Origin: Eubacterium sp. ER2
Lineage (GTDB): Bacteria; Bacillota; Clostridia; Lachnospirales; Lachnospiraceae
NCBI RefSeq assembly: GCF_000765215.1
Contig: NZ_JPJE01000013.1
Coordinates: forward strand, 1-64,000
Reading direction: 5' to 3'
Length of the DNA: 64,000 nucleotides
Made by a program: the position numbers and the translations under genes. The notes beneath the pieces were generated by a model. The model ran no database searches. It was not told the DNA's origin and saw only the letters and a program-made list of their open reading frames with translations. How positions within the stretch are numbered: the stretch's first letter is position 1; each line of letters opens with the position of its first letter. This document shows positions 51,336-60,091 of the stretch, piece by piece.

Positions 51336-52619
51336 ATGAGTTATAAAAGACTGATACCCTGTATCTTTATCGACTCCGGCAAGGCGGTTCGCTGGTTCGA
51401 CGACCATACGGTAGTGAGCGACGATGTCATTTCCCTTGCCAGATATTACAGTGAGCACGGAGCGGACGAGCTCCTTGTATTTGACCTGTCAGACTCTGAT
51501 GAGGACCACGACGAGGCCATTGACCTCATGAAGAAAATTAACCGCGTCATCCACATTCCCATGGTGGCGGGCGGAAATGTAAAGCGGCAGGAGGACATCA
51601 AAAAGATCCTCTACGCAGGCGCCAAGAGAGCCATGCTGAACTTCTCTAAAGCAGACAACCAGAAGCTTATAGAGGACGTGTCCAAGCGCTTCGGCAAGGA
51701 GAAGATCGCTGTCTCGCTGAACGACTTTGACGCCCTCTTCAAGCACCAGCACCTCATCAACGAGTACGCCAGCGAGCTTGTTTTCATGCATCGTCTGGAT
51801 CTGAACTCTGTGATCAACGTGACGGATATCCCCTGCGTGGTGCTGACAGACACCATGGAGGAAAAAGAGCTCTTCAAGATTCTGAAGTGCTCCGGCGTGC
51901 GGGGGCTTTCCGGCAAGTATGTGAGCCAGACGGACATGAATTTCGATGACTTCAAGAAGAAATGCGAGGAAGAGCAGATCCAGATGACTTCCTTTGAGAG
52001 TATGATGGATTTCTCTGAGTTTAAGACAGACGACAAAGGACTGATCCCGGTCATCGTGCAGCACTACAAGACCCAGGAGGTGCTGATGCTGGCCTACATG
52101 AATGAGGAGGCCTTTGACCAGACCATCAAGACCGGGCGGATGACCTACTACAGCAGAAGCCGCCAGTGCCTCTGGGTGAAGGGGGAGACGAGCGGACACT
52201 TCCAGTATGTCCACTCCCTGACCATCGACTGCGACAAGGACACCCTCCTGGCCAAGGTAGACCAGGTGGGAGCGGCATGCCACACCGGCAATCCGACCTG
52301 CTTCTTCCAGCCACTGGTGGGATCGGACTACGACGAGACCAATCCGCTTCAGGTGTTTGAGAGCGTCTACAATACCATTGTGGACAGAAGGGACCACCCC
52401 AAGGAGGGATCCTACACAAACTACCTCTTTGAGAAGGGAATCGACAAGATCCTCAAGAAGGTGGGAGAGGAGGCCACAGAAATCATCATCGCGGCCAAGA
52501 ACCCCAACCCGGAGGAGGTCAAGTACGAGATGGCGGATTTCCTCTACCACGCCATGGTGCTCATGGTGGAGAGGGGCGTCAGCTGGGAGGACATTGTCAA
52601 AGAGCTGGCGGACAGATAG
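51336..52619 (+). CDS. hisIE: HisF-like/HisI/HisE fusion (PR-AMP cyclohydrolase and PR-ATP pyrophosphatase)
   Basis: 427 residues. Residues 1 to about 215 form a HisA/HisF-like TIM barrel ([50 protein letters not shown]). HisI spans about 225-335 with [15 protein letters not shown] then [11 protein letters not shown] (zinc and Mg ligands). HisE covers about 340-427 ([28 protein letters not shown]). The barrel has lost the first catalytic Asp of HisF (CLDV becomes CIFI), GGGIR becomes AGGNVK and the second Asp region has no match, so it is probably inactive as HisF. Steps 2 and 3 of histidine synthesis are supplied by the C-terminal parts. Confidence 0.9.
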   Translation: MSYKRLIPCIFIDSGKAVRWFDDHTVVSDDVISLARYYSEHGADELLVFDLSDSDEDHDEAIDLMKKINRVIHIPMVAGGNVKRQEDIKKILYAGAKRAMLNFSKADNQKLIEDVSKRFGKEKIAVSLNDFDALFKHQHLINEYASELVFMHRLDLNSVINVTDIPCVVLTDTMEEKELFKILKCSGVRGLSGKYVSQTDMNFDDFKKKCEEEQIQMTSFESMMDFSEFKTDDKGLIPVIVQHYKTQEVLMLAYMNEEAFDQTIKTGRMTYYSRSRQCLWVKGETSGHFQYVHSLTIDCDKDTLLAKVDQVGAACHTGNPTCFFQPLVGSDYDETNPLQVFESVYNTIVDRRDHPKEGSYTNYLFEKGIDKILKKVGEEATEIIIAAKNPNPEEVKYEMADFLYHAMVLMVERGVSWEDIVKELADR

Positions 52620-52650
52620 GAAGACAGGTAATCTAAAGACAGATAATTTA

Positions 52651-52680
52651 AAAATCCTCATGGAGCTCCATGAGGATTTT
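52651..52680. terminator. Bidirectional terminator between hisIE and the 52689 gene
   Basis: A 30-nt perfect palindrome (AAAATCCTCATGGA, GC, TCCATGAGGATTTT) with TTTTCTTT on the plus side and a T run on the minus side as well. It can stop both convergent transcripts. Confidence 0.88.
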
Positions 52681-52688
52681 CTTTGACC

Positions 52689-53174
52689 TTATTTTTCGTT
52701 TTCGTTCAGTGGAGGCACCTGGATGGGCGCGGCCTTCTCCTTGGCCTGCCCGATGTGCTCCAGCAGTCTGTCCAGCTTTTCCTCCATGCTCTCCATCTCC
52801 TCCTTGCCCACATTGTAATTGAGGAAGAGATTTTCAAGAGCCTCCGCAAATTCAGCTCCCTTTTTTGAAATCTCAATAAACTTGTCAAAATTGCGGCTGT
52901 GCTCCGCGTTGCGGAACTTGGACAGATCCTTTTCAATAAATTCGGCGATCTGTGCCGTGTTGGCATATTTGCCCTGAACCATGGCATAGGGGCGCATCCT
53001 CTGAAGGAAATACTTGTCTCCCCGGGTAATATTGAACACGTAGGACACAAGAAGTCCGCCCTCCAGCTTAAAGTCAACAATGTACATATTGCTGTTTACA
53101 AATGTGATATTCGAGGCGCCCATCTGTCTGAGCTGCCAGTCGATAATATCTCCGCTCACTGTGTTTCTGTTCAT
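52689..53174 (-). CDS. Conserved hypothetical protein
   Basis: 161 residues, soluble. A globular part (MYIVDFKLEGGLLVSYVFNI, ITRGDKYFLQRMRPYAM) is followed by helical segments and a coiled-coil-like C-terminal part (about 110-150, NVGKEEMESMEEKLDRLLEH). No known domain. The RBS on the minus strand is GGAGAGG. Transcribed with the permease gene upstream of it (33 bases), so possibly co-regulated. Confidence 0.65.
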   Translation of the reverse strand: MNRNTVSGDIIDWQLRQMGASNITFVNSNMYIVDFKLEGGLLVSYVFNITRGDKYFLQRMRPYAMVQGKYANTAQIAEFIEKDLSKFRNAEHSRNFDKFIEISKKGAEFAEALENLFLNYNVGKEEMESMEEKLDRLLEHIGQAKEKAAPIQVPPLNENEK

Positions 53175-53207
53175 AAAAGCCTCTCCTTCCTTTTCTCCGC
53201 CGGGCGC

Positions 53208-54476
53208 CTACGCAAAACGGAGCAGCAGGTAGACCATGCTGATCAAGATTGAGATAAGCATCAGCGGAAATCCTATTTTCGTGTACTGCATGAAGGTGAT
53301 CGGATAGCCGTTCTTTGAGCTGACTCCTGCCAGTACCACATTGGCGCTGGCTCCGATCAGCGTGCCGTTTCCTCCCAGGCATGCGCCCAGGGAGAGAGCC
53401 CACCACAGGGGAGCCACATCCACACCGCTGCTCTCCATTGTGAGGATCAGCGGAATGAGAGTCGCCACAAAAGGAATGTTGTCCAGGAAGGACGAGATGA
53501 TGGCGGACACCCACAGGATAACGATAATGCCCAGCGCCTCGTTGTTTCCGATAAATCCGACCATTACCTCAGCCATGGAGGAGATGACACCGGATTTCTG
53601 CAGTCCTCCAACAACGACAAAGAGCCCGATAAAGAAGAGGATCGTGGACCACTCCACGCCAAGGATGATCTCTTCCGCATCCTGCTTTCCAAAGATGAGC
53701 ATAAAGCCAGCGGCAAACATCGCGACTGTGGCCGACTCTACCTGGAGCTGTGAATGGAACACAAATCCGATCACTACCACTATAGTCATTATAACACTTT
53801 TTATGAGAAGTGGCTTATCTTTAATGGAGCGGTCCTCATCCAGCTCCATGACCTTCTGCATGTTCTCCTTGACTACGCTGATCCGGCTTCTGTACATGAA
53901 ATAGTAGATCACCACAGTCACGGCCATGATGATGACGATTACGCTTCCGGTGTTGATCACGAAATCCACAAAGCTCAGTCCCGCAGCGCTTCCGATCATA
54001 ATATTGGGCGGGTCACCGATCAGCGTGGCTGTACCGCCGATATTGGACGCCATGATCTGGGAAAGAAGATAGGGGATGGGGTTGACCTCCAGCATCTGCG
54101 TGATGGCAATTGTCATGGGCCCGATCAGGAGCACGGTGGTCACGTTGTCCAGAAAGGCGGACAGCAGCGCCGTGATGACGGCAAATACAACCATGATAGC
54201 CATGGGTCTTCCTTTTGTGAGCTTCGCCGCCTTGATGGCGACATACTCAAACAGACCGGAATTCTTGACAACCGCCACAAAGAGCATCATACCCACCAGT
54301 ACGCCGATCGTGTTGATATCCACGTAGGACGTGGCCTCCTCGATGGACAGCACGTGGAAGAGAAGAAGGATGACAGCTCCGGCCATTGCGGCCACGGAGC
54401 GGTGCACTTTTTCAGATATGATCGCAGCCATGACGAGAAGAAAGACAAGGACTGAGATCACTGCCTCTGTATTCAT
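53208..54476 (-). CDS. ArsB/NhaD-type ion permease
   Basis: 422 residues, about 11 membrane segments in two repeats. NIGGTATLIGDPPNIMIGSA and LGGNGTLIGASANVVLAGVS are the paired helical-hairpin motifs of the ion-transporter superfamily (ArsB, NhaD, CitMHS). Substrates could be Na+/H+, arsenite or an organic anion; no arsenic gene is near. RBS AGGAGGTAACA on the minus strand. Leads a two-gene operon. Confidence 0.85.
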   Translation of the reverse strand: MNTEAVISVLVFLLVMAAIISEKVHRSVAAMAGAVILLLFHVLSIEEATSYVDINTIGVLVGMMLFVAVVKNSGLFEYVAIKAAKLTKGRPMAIMVVFAVITALLSAFLDNVTTVLLIGPMTIAITQMLEVNPIPYLLSQIMASNIGGTATLIGDPPNIMIGSAAGLSFVDFVINTGSVIVIIMAVTVVIYYFMYRSRISVVKENMQKVMELDEDRSIKDKPLLIKSVIMTIVVVIGFVFHSQLQVESATVAMFAAGFMLIFGKQDAEEIILGVEWSTILFFIGLFVVVGGLQKSGVISSMAEVMVGFIGNNEALGIIVILWVSAIISSFLDNIPFVATLIPLILTMESSGVDVAPLWWALSLGACLGGNGTLIGASANVVLAGVSSKNGYPITFMQYTKIGFPLMLISILISMVYLLLRFA

Positions 54477-54616
54477 CTTTTGTTACCTCCTAGTTAATGT
54501 TCAGATGGTATTGTACTCTTATTTTTCTGTTTTGTAAATATAAGATACGCACAATTTTCTTCGTTGTCAAACATTTAACAAAATTGTTTTTAAATTATCA
54601 TTTTTGTGTTTCGTCC

Positions 54617-54644
54617 TTGCATTTTTCAGACATAGTGATATAAT
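54617..54644 (+). promoter_or_regulatory. tRNA-Val promoter
   Basis: TTGCAT (54617-54622), 16-bp spacer, TATAAT (54639-54644), ten bases before the tRNA. Confidence 0.65.
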
Positions 54645-54653
54645 AATAGACAT

Positions 54654-54727
54654 GGAAGCATAGCTCAGCTGGGATGAGCGTTCGCCTCACACGCGAGAGG
54701 TCATGGGTTCGAGCCCCATTGCTTCCA
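54654..54727 (+). tRNA. tRNA-Val (anticodon CAC)
   Basis: Full cloverleaf: acceptor GGAAGCA/TGCTTCC with discriminator A (54727), D stem GCTC/GAGC, anticodon stem 54681-54685 with 54693-54697 and loop CTCACAC (anticodon CAC at 54688-54690), T stem ATGGG/CCCAT with TTCGAGC loop. No encoded CCA. It reads GUG codons. The gap between permease and hicA (54477-54957) contains only this gene, its promoter and the hicA promoter. Confidence 0.95.
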
Positions 54728-54903
54728 TTTATTTTTTCTTAAAATTCTTTTTCCCCTTTATTAGTATTAGTTTTTATTGAGTCTCAGTTGGCTTTGTTTT
54801 TGCCCAAATTTCCCAGTTTCTTCCGAAAATATATTTATAATAGGAACCACAGGCCACATTCAACTGACCGAAGCATATACAAGAGGCAATTTTTGCCGCA
54901 GCA

Positions 54904-54932
54904 TTGTATTTTGTGTAATTAGTGTGTATAAT
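54904..54932 (+). promoter_or_regulatory. hicAB promoter
   Basis: TTGTAT (54904-54909), 17-bp spacer, TATAAT (54927-54932), 25 bases before the hicA start. Confidence 0.6.
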
Positions 54933-54957
54933 TAATTATAAGGAGGATGTATACTTT

Positions 54958-55131
54958 TTGAAAAGGCGTGATTTGATCAAAAAACTAGAAGACGGTGGAT
55001 TTGTCTTCGAACGCCATGGTAGCAGTCATGATGTTTATACTAGAGGAGATGAACAGGAAACTGTTCCACGACACAATGAAATTGATGAGCGATTGGCCAG
55101 AGCGATATTGAGAAGAAGAGGGCTTTTATAA
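54958..55131 (+). CDS. hicA: HicA-type mRNA interferase toxin
   Basis: 58 residues from TTG 54958, which has AGGAGG 11 bases upstream. KRRDLIKKLEDGGFVFERHG then SSHDVYTRGDEQETVPRH is the HicA double-stranded RNA-binding fold with the catalytic His region (GSSHDVY). It cuts mRNA when free of its antitoxin. DNA here is AT-rich compared with all flanking genes, which suggests transfer. hicB follows after 30 bases. Confidence 0.85.
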   Translation: MKRRDLIKKLEDGGFVFERHGSSHDVYTRGDEQETVPRHNEIDERLARAILRRRGLL

Positions 55132-55161
55132 GTTTTAGGATTGCCAGAAGGAGGAGATTAT

Positions 55162-55584
55162 ATGAAAGCCGTTTACCCAGTTTTATTCACTAAAACAGAA
55201 AATAATATTCTAATCGAAGTCCCTGATTTTGATATTTTAACTGAAGGGGAAAATATGAGCAATGCAATTGAAATGGCAAGAGACGCAATTGAAGTAAAAT
55301 GCGTATCGCTGGAAGATGCAAATAAACCTATTCCTAAACCATCTGCATTAGAAGGGCTTAATGCAAATGATGGAGTTTTTGCTGGCGAGGGTAATACTGT
55401 CATTTCTTTGGTAGACATTGACTCTGGTGAGTACAGAAGAAAAATAGACACAAAAACGGTTAGGAGAAATGTTGCTTTACCCAGTTGGCTGAACTATGAG
55501 GCTGAACATGCAGGCATCAATGTCTCAAGAGTCCTTCAGGAGGCACTAATATCAACTCTTGGGCTTAAAACACCGAATTATTAA
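55162..55584 (+). CDS. hicB: HicB-type antitoxin
   Basis: 140 residues. N-terminal HicB domain (about 1-70, YPVLFTKTENNILIEVPDFD then ALEMAR-like helix) and a C-terminal ribbon-helix-helix DNA-binding region (RRNVALPSWLNYEAEHAGIN, VSRVLQEALI). It neutralises HicA and should repress the hicAB promoter. ATG 55162 has AAGGAGG seven bases upstream. AT-rich like hicA; a terminator follows. Confidence 0.88.
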   Translation: MKAVYPVLFTKTENNILIEVPDFDILTEGENMSNAIEMARDAIEVKCVSLEDANKPIPKPSALEGLNANDGVFAGEGNTVISLVDIDSGEYRRKIDTKTVRRNVALPSWLNYEAEHAGINVSRVLQEALISTLGLKTPNY

Positions 55585-55589
55585 TCCGC

Positions 55590-55626
55590 AAAAGACCAGA
55601 AGATAGTATATTTCTTCCGGTCTTTT
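55590..55626 (+). terminator. Terminator after hicB
   Basis: 14-nt arms (55590-55603 and 55613-55626) pair with a single mismatch; the right arm ends in TCTTTT. Confidence 0.8.
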
Positions 55627-55731
55627 GTTAATTAAAAAGTAAAATAATTCTTCTAAGTCTCTTTTCATCAATTTCCTTTTAATCGCATAGAGATATAATA
55701 ATCCTTTAGAATATAAAGGGAGGAAGAGCAG

Positions 55732-56073
55732 ATGGACAGAACAGACACAGAAAAAAGAAGGCGGGCGCTCCTCGCCCAGACAAGGAGTCTGTACAGTGAG
55801 AAAAGCTTCTCCCCGGCTGTCCACCCGAGGTACAGGAACGCCTACAACAGCCTCTACGGGGACGGTGAGGACAGGGAGAGCTCCGGCCTCTTCGGCCTGC
55901 GGGTCATACTCTGCTGTCTTCTCTTTATCGGCTTTGTCATGATGGACAATTACGATATCACAGTGGCGGATGTCAGCAGCAGCCAGATCACAGAGGCTGT
56001 GGAGGAGGGGGTGGATGTCCGGACTGTGTGGCAGGAAATCCAGAGCCTCACCGGCCAGGAGGAAGCTCCCTGA
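55732..56073 (+). CDS. Conserved hypothetical membrane-anchored protein
   Basis: 113 residues. A basic, disordered N-terminus (1-55, MDRTDTEKRRRALLAQTRSL), one membrane helix (LRVILCCLLFIGFVMMDNY, about 56-75) and a small outward domain (QITEAVEEGVDVRTVWQEIQ). RBS GGGAGGAAGAG. A TATAAT lies at 55694-55699 but the -35 is poor. Not recognised. Confidence 0.65.
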   Translation: MDRTDTEKRRRALLAQTRSLYSEKSFSPAVHPRYRNAYNSLYGDGEDRESSGLFGLRVILCCLLFIGFVMMDNYDITVADVSSSQITEAVEEGVDVRTVWQEIQSLTGQEEAP

Positions 56074-56119
56074 CATTTATAAATATAAAAAGAAAAGCCA
56101 GCGTTATTCACAGCGCAGG

Positions 56120-56167
56120 AAAGATCGGACGGGAATATCCATCATGGCATATGATCGTCCGGTCTTT
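56120..56167 (+). terminator. Terminator after the 55732 gene
   Basis: AAAGATCGGACG (56120-56131) pairs with CGTCCGGTCTTT (56156-56167), one G-U pair; the loop holds ATCAT/ATGAT as a second stem. Confidence 0.65.
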
Positions 56168-56209
56168 GTATGTCCAGCCCTCCTGTGCAGGCCTTTTCCC
56201 ATCTTTACA

Positions 56210-56238
56210 TTGATTTTCCCATCCAGAGTTTGTATAAT
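56210..56238 (+). promoter_or_regulatory. Promoter of the radical SAM/DUF2344 operon
   Basis: TTGATT (56210-56215), 17-bp spacer, TATAAT (56233-56238). Confidence 0.65.
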
Positions 56239-56293
56239 GTAAAAATGTATGAATATGCGTTTGTTCAATTAATTCAAAATAAAGGTGGATTTT

Positions 56294-58159
56294 ATGCGTA
56301 AACTGGCGTTAAGTGATGAAATATTACTAAAAGTCGAGAAGCCTGCCCGCTACATCGGCGGAGAGGTGAACTCGGTGATGAAAGACAGGGACAAGGTGGA
56401 TATCCGTTTTGCCATGTGCTTTCCCGATGTGTACGAGATCGGGATGTCCCACCTGGGCATCCAGATCCTCTACGACATGTTCAACCGGATGGAGGATGTG
56501 TGGTGCGAGAGGGTGTACTCCCCGTGGACAGATCTGGACCGGATCATGAGAGAGGAGCACATTCCCCTCTTTGCCCTGGAGTCCCAGGATCCCATAAAGG
56601 ACTTTGATTTTCTGGGCATCACCATCCAGTATGAGATGTGCTACACAAACATCCTGCAGGTGCTGGATCTCTCCGGCATCCCCCTTCTGGCTGCCCAGAG
56701 GGATGAGGACTGTCCCATTGTCATAGGGGGCGGCCCCTGCGCCTACAATCCGGAGCCGCTGGCGGACTTTTTCGACCTCTTCTATATCGGGGAGGGGGAG
56801 ACGGTCTACCGGAAGCTTCTGGATGTCTATAAGGAAAACAAAAGTTCCGGCGGAAGCCGCAGGGATTTTCTCCTCAAAGCGGCCCGGATCGAGGGGATTT
56901 ATGTCCCCATGTTCTACCACACAGAATACAGGGAGGACGGCACCATTGCCTCCTTTGAGCCTACGGAGCCGGGAGTGCCCGCTGTGGTCAAGAAGCAGGT
57001 AGTCATGGACATGGCGCAGACCACCTACCCGGAGCGCCCTATTGTCCCCTTTATCAAGGTGACACAGGACCGGGTGGTACTGGAGATCCAGAGAGGATGC
57101 ATCCGGGGCTGCCGCTTCTGCCAGGCCGGCATGCTGTACCGGCCCACCAGGGAGCGGGACGTGGAGACCCTGAAGGAGTACGCCCGCCGCATGCTGGAAA
57201 GCACCGGGCACGAGGAGATTTCCCTGAGCTCCCTAAGCTCCAGCGACTACAGCAAGCTGGAGGAGCTGGTCAGTTTCCTCATCGACGAATGCAACGAGAG
57301 GGGAATCAACATCTCCCTTCCCTCTCTGCGCATTGACGCCTTCTCCCTGGACGTTATGAGCAAGGTCCAGGATGTGAAGAAGAGCAGCCTGACCTTTGCC
57401 CCTGAGGCTGGCTCCCAGCGGATGCGGGACGTGATCAACAAGGGACTGACAGAGGAGGACATCCTGACCGGAGCAGGACAGGCCTTTGAGGGCGGCTGGA
57501 ACAAGGTCAAGCTCTACTTCATGCTGGGACTTCCCACGGAGACGAGGGAGGACATGGAGGCCATCGCCGTTCTGGCGGACAAGGTGGCCCGGCGGTACTA
57601 CGAGATCCCCAAGGATCAGCGGAATGGAAAATGCCAGATCACGGCCAGCTCCTCCTTCTTTATCCCCAAGCCCTTCACCCCCTTCCAGTGGGCCCGGATG
57701 TATAGCAACGAAGAGTATATCGCAAGGGCTGCCATTGTCAAGCACGCCTTCCAGGATCAGCTGAACCGCAAGAGCCTGAAGTACAACTGGCACGATGCGG
57801 AGGTCACTGTCCTGGAGGGGATACTGGCGCGGGGAGACCGGAGAGTGGGCAGGGCTGTCCTTGAGGCCTATAGGTCTGGCTGCATCTACGACGCCTGGAC
57901 AGAGAATTTCCACTACGAGAAATGGCTGGAGGCCTTTGAGAAGACCGGCATTGACCTGGCCTTCTACAACGAGCGTGAGAGAGGGGCGGATGAGATCTTC
58001 CCCTGGGACTTTATCGACATCGGTGTGACAAAGCAGTTTCTCCGCCGAGAGTGGGAGAGAGCCATGAGAGGGGAAGTCACGCCAAACTGCCGACAGCAGT
58101 GTTCCGGCTGCGGCGTGGCCAGATGGAAAGGAGGTGTCTGCGTTGAAGGTAAGAATTAA
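56294..58159 (+). CDS. TIGR03960 family B12-binding radical SAM protein
   Basis: 621 residues. N-terminal B12-binding-like region (VRFAMCFPDVYEIGMSHLGI-type, about 35-180) and radical SAM core with GCIRGCRFCQAG (Cx3Cx2C) near residue 270. A C-terminal cysteine cluster NCRQQCSGCGVARW is present. Function unknown; members are fused with or next to DUF2344 proteins and are often near RNase G and L21 genes. ATG 56294 has AAAGGTGG five bases upstream. Overlaps the next gene by 17 bases. Confidence 0.9.
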   Translation: MRKLALSDEILLKVEKPARYIGGEVNSVMKDRDKVDIRFAMCFPDVYEIGMSHLGIQILYDMFNRMEDVWCERVYSPWTDLDRIMREEHIPLFALESQDPIKDFDFLGITIQYEMCYTNILQVLDLSGIPLLAAQRDEDCPIVIGGGPCAYNPEPLADFFDLFYIGEGETVYRKLLDVYKENKSSGGSRRDFLLKAARIEGIYVPMFYHTEYREDGTIASFEPTEPGVPAVVKKQVVMDMAQTTYPERPIVPFIKVTQDRVVLEIQRGCIRGCRFCQAGMLYRPTRERDVETLKEYARRMLESTGHEEISLSSLSSSDYSKLEELVSFLIDECNERGINISLPSLRIDAFSLDVMSKVQDVKKSSLTFAPEAGSQRMRDVINKGLTEEDILTGAGQAFEGGWNKVKLYFMLGLPTETREDMEAIAVLADKVARRYYEIPKDQRNGKCQITASSSFFIPKPFTPFQWARMYSNEEYIARAAIVKHAFQDQLNRKSLKYNWHDAEVTVLEGILARGDRRVGRAVLEAYRSGCIYDAWTENFHYEKWLEAFEKTGIDLAFYNERERGADEIFPWDFIDIGVTKQFLRREWERAMRGEVTPNCRQQCSGCGVARWKGGVCVEGKN

Positions 58160-58841
58160 ATTCCGCAAATACGGCATCCTGCGGTTTATCGGGCATCTGG
58201 ACGTGATGCGGTGCTTTCAGAAGGCTATGAGAAGGGCAGACATCCCCATCGCCTTTACCGGGGGATACAGCCCCCACATGATCATGTCCTTTGCCCAGCC
58301 TCTGGGCATCGGCCTCACCAGCGACGGAGAGTACATGGACATCGAGCTGAGAGAGCCGGTTCCCTCCTCCCGGGCTGTCCAGGCGCTGAACGCCGTCATG
58401 CCGGAGGGGCTTGAGGTGGTCAGCTTTCGGCAGATCAGCGATGAGAAAAAGGCCAGCGGCATGACCATCGTCTCAGCGGCAGACTACCTTGTGACGGTCA
58501 AAGACGGGGCCGCGGCTCCCTCTGCCAGCCCCTTCCGGGCGGACAAACTTGAGGCCTTCCTCGCGCAGCCCTCTATCCCTGTCCTGAAGAAGACAAAGAG
58601 GAGTGAGAAGGAGCTGGATATACGCCCTCTGATCTACGGTGCAGCAGTGAAAAAGGAGGGCCTGTTCCTTAGACTGGCTGCCGGAAGCGCCGACAACCTG
58701 AAGCCGGAGCTTGTGACGGGCGCCTTTTACCGCTGGGCACAGGAGGAGCCTGCGCCCCTTCATTTTCACCGCCTGGAGCTCTACGCCGGAAGCCCGCAGG
58801 AGCTTAAGGCACTGGAGGAGCTGGGGCAGGACATCAAGTAA
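58143..58841 (+). CDS. TIGR03936 family protein (DUF2344), radical SAM associated
   Basis: 232 residues. MKVRIKFRKYGILRFIGHLD then VMRCFQKAMRRADIPIAFTG and YSPHMIMSFAQPLGIGLTSD are hallmark segments. I chose TTG 58143 with AAAGGAGG eight bases upstream. Translationally coupled to the preceding radical SAM gene; in some genomes the two are one protein. Function unknown. Confidence 0.9.
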   Translation: MKVRIKFRKYGILRFIGHLDVMRCFQKAMRRADIPIAFTGGYSPHMIMSFAQPLGIGLTSDGEYMDIELREPVPSSRAVQALNAVMPEGLEVVSFRQISDEKKASGMTIVSAADYLVTVKDGAAAPSASPFRADKLEAFLAQPSIPVLKKTKRSEKELDIRPLIYGAAVKKEGLFLRLAAGSADNLKPELVTGAFYRWAQEEPAPLHFHRLELYAGSPQELKALEELGQDIK

Positions 58842-58845
58842 AACG

Positions 58846-58875
58846 TTGCCAAGCACTCTTTTTGGGTGGTATGAT
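58846..58875 (+). promoter_or_regulatory. Putative promoter of ybaK
   Basis: TTGCCA (58846-58851), 18-bp spacer, TATGAT (58870-58875). Confidence 0.5.
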
Positions 58876-58900
58876 AGAACAGGAAATGAAGGAGTAAGAC

Positions 58901-59395
58901 ATGAGCAAAAAAGAACTGAAGACAAACGCCATGAGAATTCTCGACAGAGCCGGCATCCCCTACACGTATCAGACCTACGAGTGCGGGGAGTTTACGGACG
59001 GGGTACACGTGGCGGACCAGCTGGGCCTGCCCCACGAGCGGGTCTACAAGACTCTGGTGACTGTGGGAAGGACAGGAGCCCATTACGTGTTCGTCATCCC
59101 CATTGCAGAGGAGATCGATTTCAAGAAGGCCGCAAAGGCTGTGGGGGAGAAATCCGTGGAGATGCTCCATTTAAAGGATCTGACAAAGGTGACCGGGTAT
59201 GTCCGGGGAGGCTGTACCTCCATCGGCATGAAAAAGCAGTTCCCCACCGTGATCCAGGCGGACGCGGAAGAGCTGGACTACATCTATATAAGCGGCGGGA
59301 AGCTGGGCATGCAGCTTCAGCTTTCCCCCCAGGATCTGAAAAAAGTGACTGGCGCCTCCTTCGCTGACGTCACGGCAAAGGAGAATACAAAATGA
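58901..59395 (+). CDS. ybaK: YbaK/EbsC-type Cys-tRNA(Pro) deacylase
   Basis: 164 residues. Editing domain that hydrolyses mischarged tRNA, mainly Cys-tRNA(Pro). Signature RVYKTLVTVGRTGAHYVFVI with the catalytic Lys in YKTL, and GYVRGGCTSIGMKKQFPTVI. RBS AAGGAGTAAGAC. Overlaps the HAD gene by four bases. Confidence 0.93.
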   Translation: MSKKELKTNAMRILDRAGIPYTYQTYECGEFTDGVHVADQLGLPHERVYKTLVTVGRTGAHYVFVIPIAEEIDFKKAAKAVGEKSVEMLHLKDLTKVTGYVRGGCTSIGMKKQFPTVIQADAEELDYIYISGGKLGMQLQLSPQDLKKVTGASFADVTAKENTK

Positions 59396-60009
59396 GAGAC
59401 AGACTGGCTTTTATGGAGGAGGACACAGAGGCGGTCATCTTTGACCTGGGCAATGTGCTTCTCGGATACGACTGGCGTCCCTACCTTGCGTCCCTCGGGT
59501 ACGATGAGAGGACGAGCGAGATACTGGCAGACGCCGTTTTCCGCAGCGAGGACTGGGAGAGAGGAGACAGGGGCGGCATCACATCCCGGGAGTGGGAGCA
59601 GCTCTTTATAGAGAACGCTCCGGCCTACGAGGAGCAGATCCGCCAGGTGTACAGCGGGATAGAGCACACCATCTTTCCCCTTCCCTACACGGAGAGGCTG
59701 GTTCGCTTCCTGAAAAAGGAGGGGCTGAAGCTCTACTACCTGTCCAACTATTCTGAGCATCTGTATCAGAAGACAAAGCAGTGCATGGGCTTTCTGGAGG
59801 AATTTGACGGAGGGCTCTTCTCCTACGAGGTGCTCTGCATCAAGCCGGAGGAGAGGATCTACCGCCTGCTTCTGGAAAAATACGGCATCGACCCGAAGAG
59901 GGCCGTCTTCTTTGACGACAGACAGGTCAACACAGAGGCCGCATCCCGCCTTGGAATAAAGGGCGTGGTCTTCCAGCCGGACATGGCCTACCACATACTG
60001 GACGTGTAG
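59392..60009 (+). CDS. HAD family hydrolase (YihX-like)
   Basis: 205 residues. Motif I VIFDLGNVLLGYD (nucleophile Asp, with Gly at the usual second-Asp position as in YihX relatives), motif II YLSNYS, motif III Lys in CIKPEERIY and motif IV VFFDDRQVN. Cap type 1. Probably a sugar phosphatase; substrate unknown. Translationally coupled to ybaK. Confidence 0.88.
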   Translation: MRDRLAFMEEDTEAVIFDLGNVLLGYDWRPYLASLGYDERTSEILADAVFRSEDWERGDRGGITSREWEQLFIENAPAYEEQIRQVYSGIEHTIFPLPYTERLVRFLKKEGLKLYYLSNYSEHLYQKTKQCMGFLEEFDGGLFSYEVLCIKPEERIYRLLLEKYGIDPKRAVFFDDRQVNTEAASRLGIKGVVFQPDMAYHILDV

Positions 60010-60091
60010 CAGGACAGAGCCATTCAATATATCTACACCGGACTTTGAGTATTCCGGGCAAAAACACAAGACGATTACGGAGGATTGACAG

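Noticed and set aside
54705-56073. Possible att site: repeat of the tRNA-Val 3' end downstream of hicAB
   Set aside because: No second copy of the tRNA end was found down to 56 kb, and there is no integrase gene.
60010-60091. Lysine riboswitch before aspartate kinase
   Set aside because: The gap is only 82 bases, far shorter than the lysine aptamer, and shows no fitting helices.
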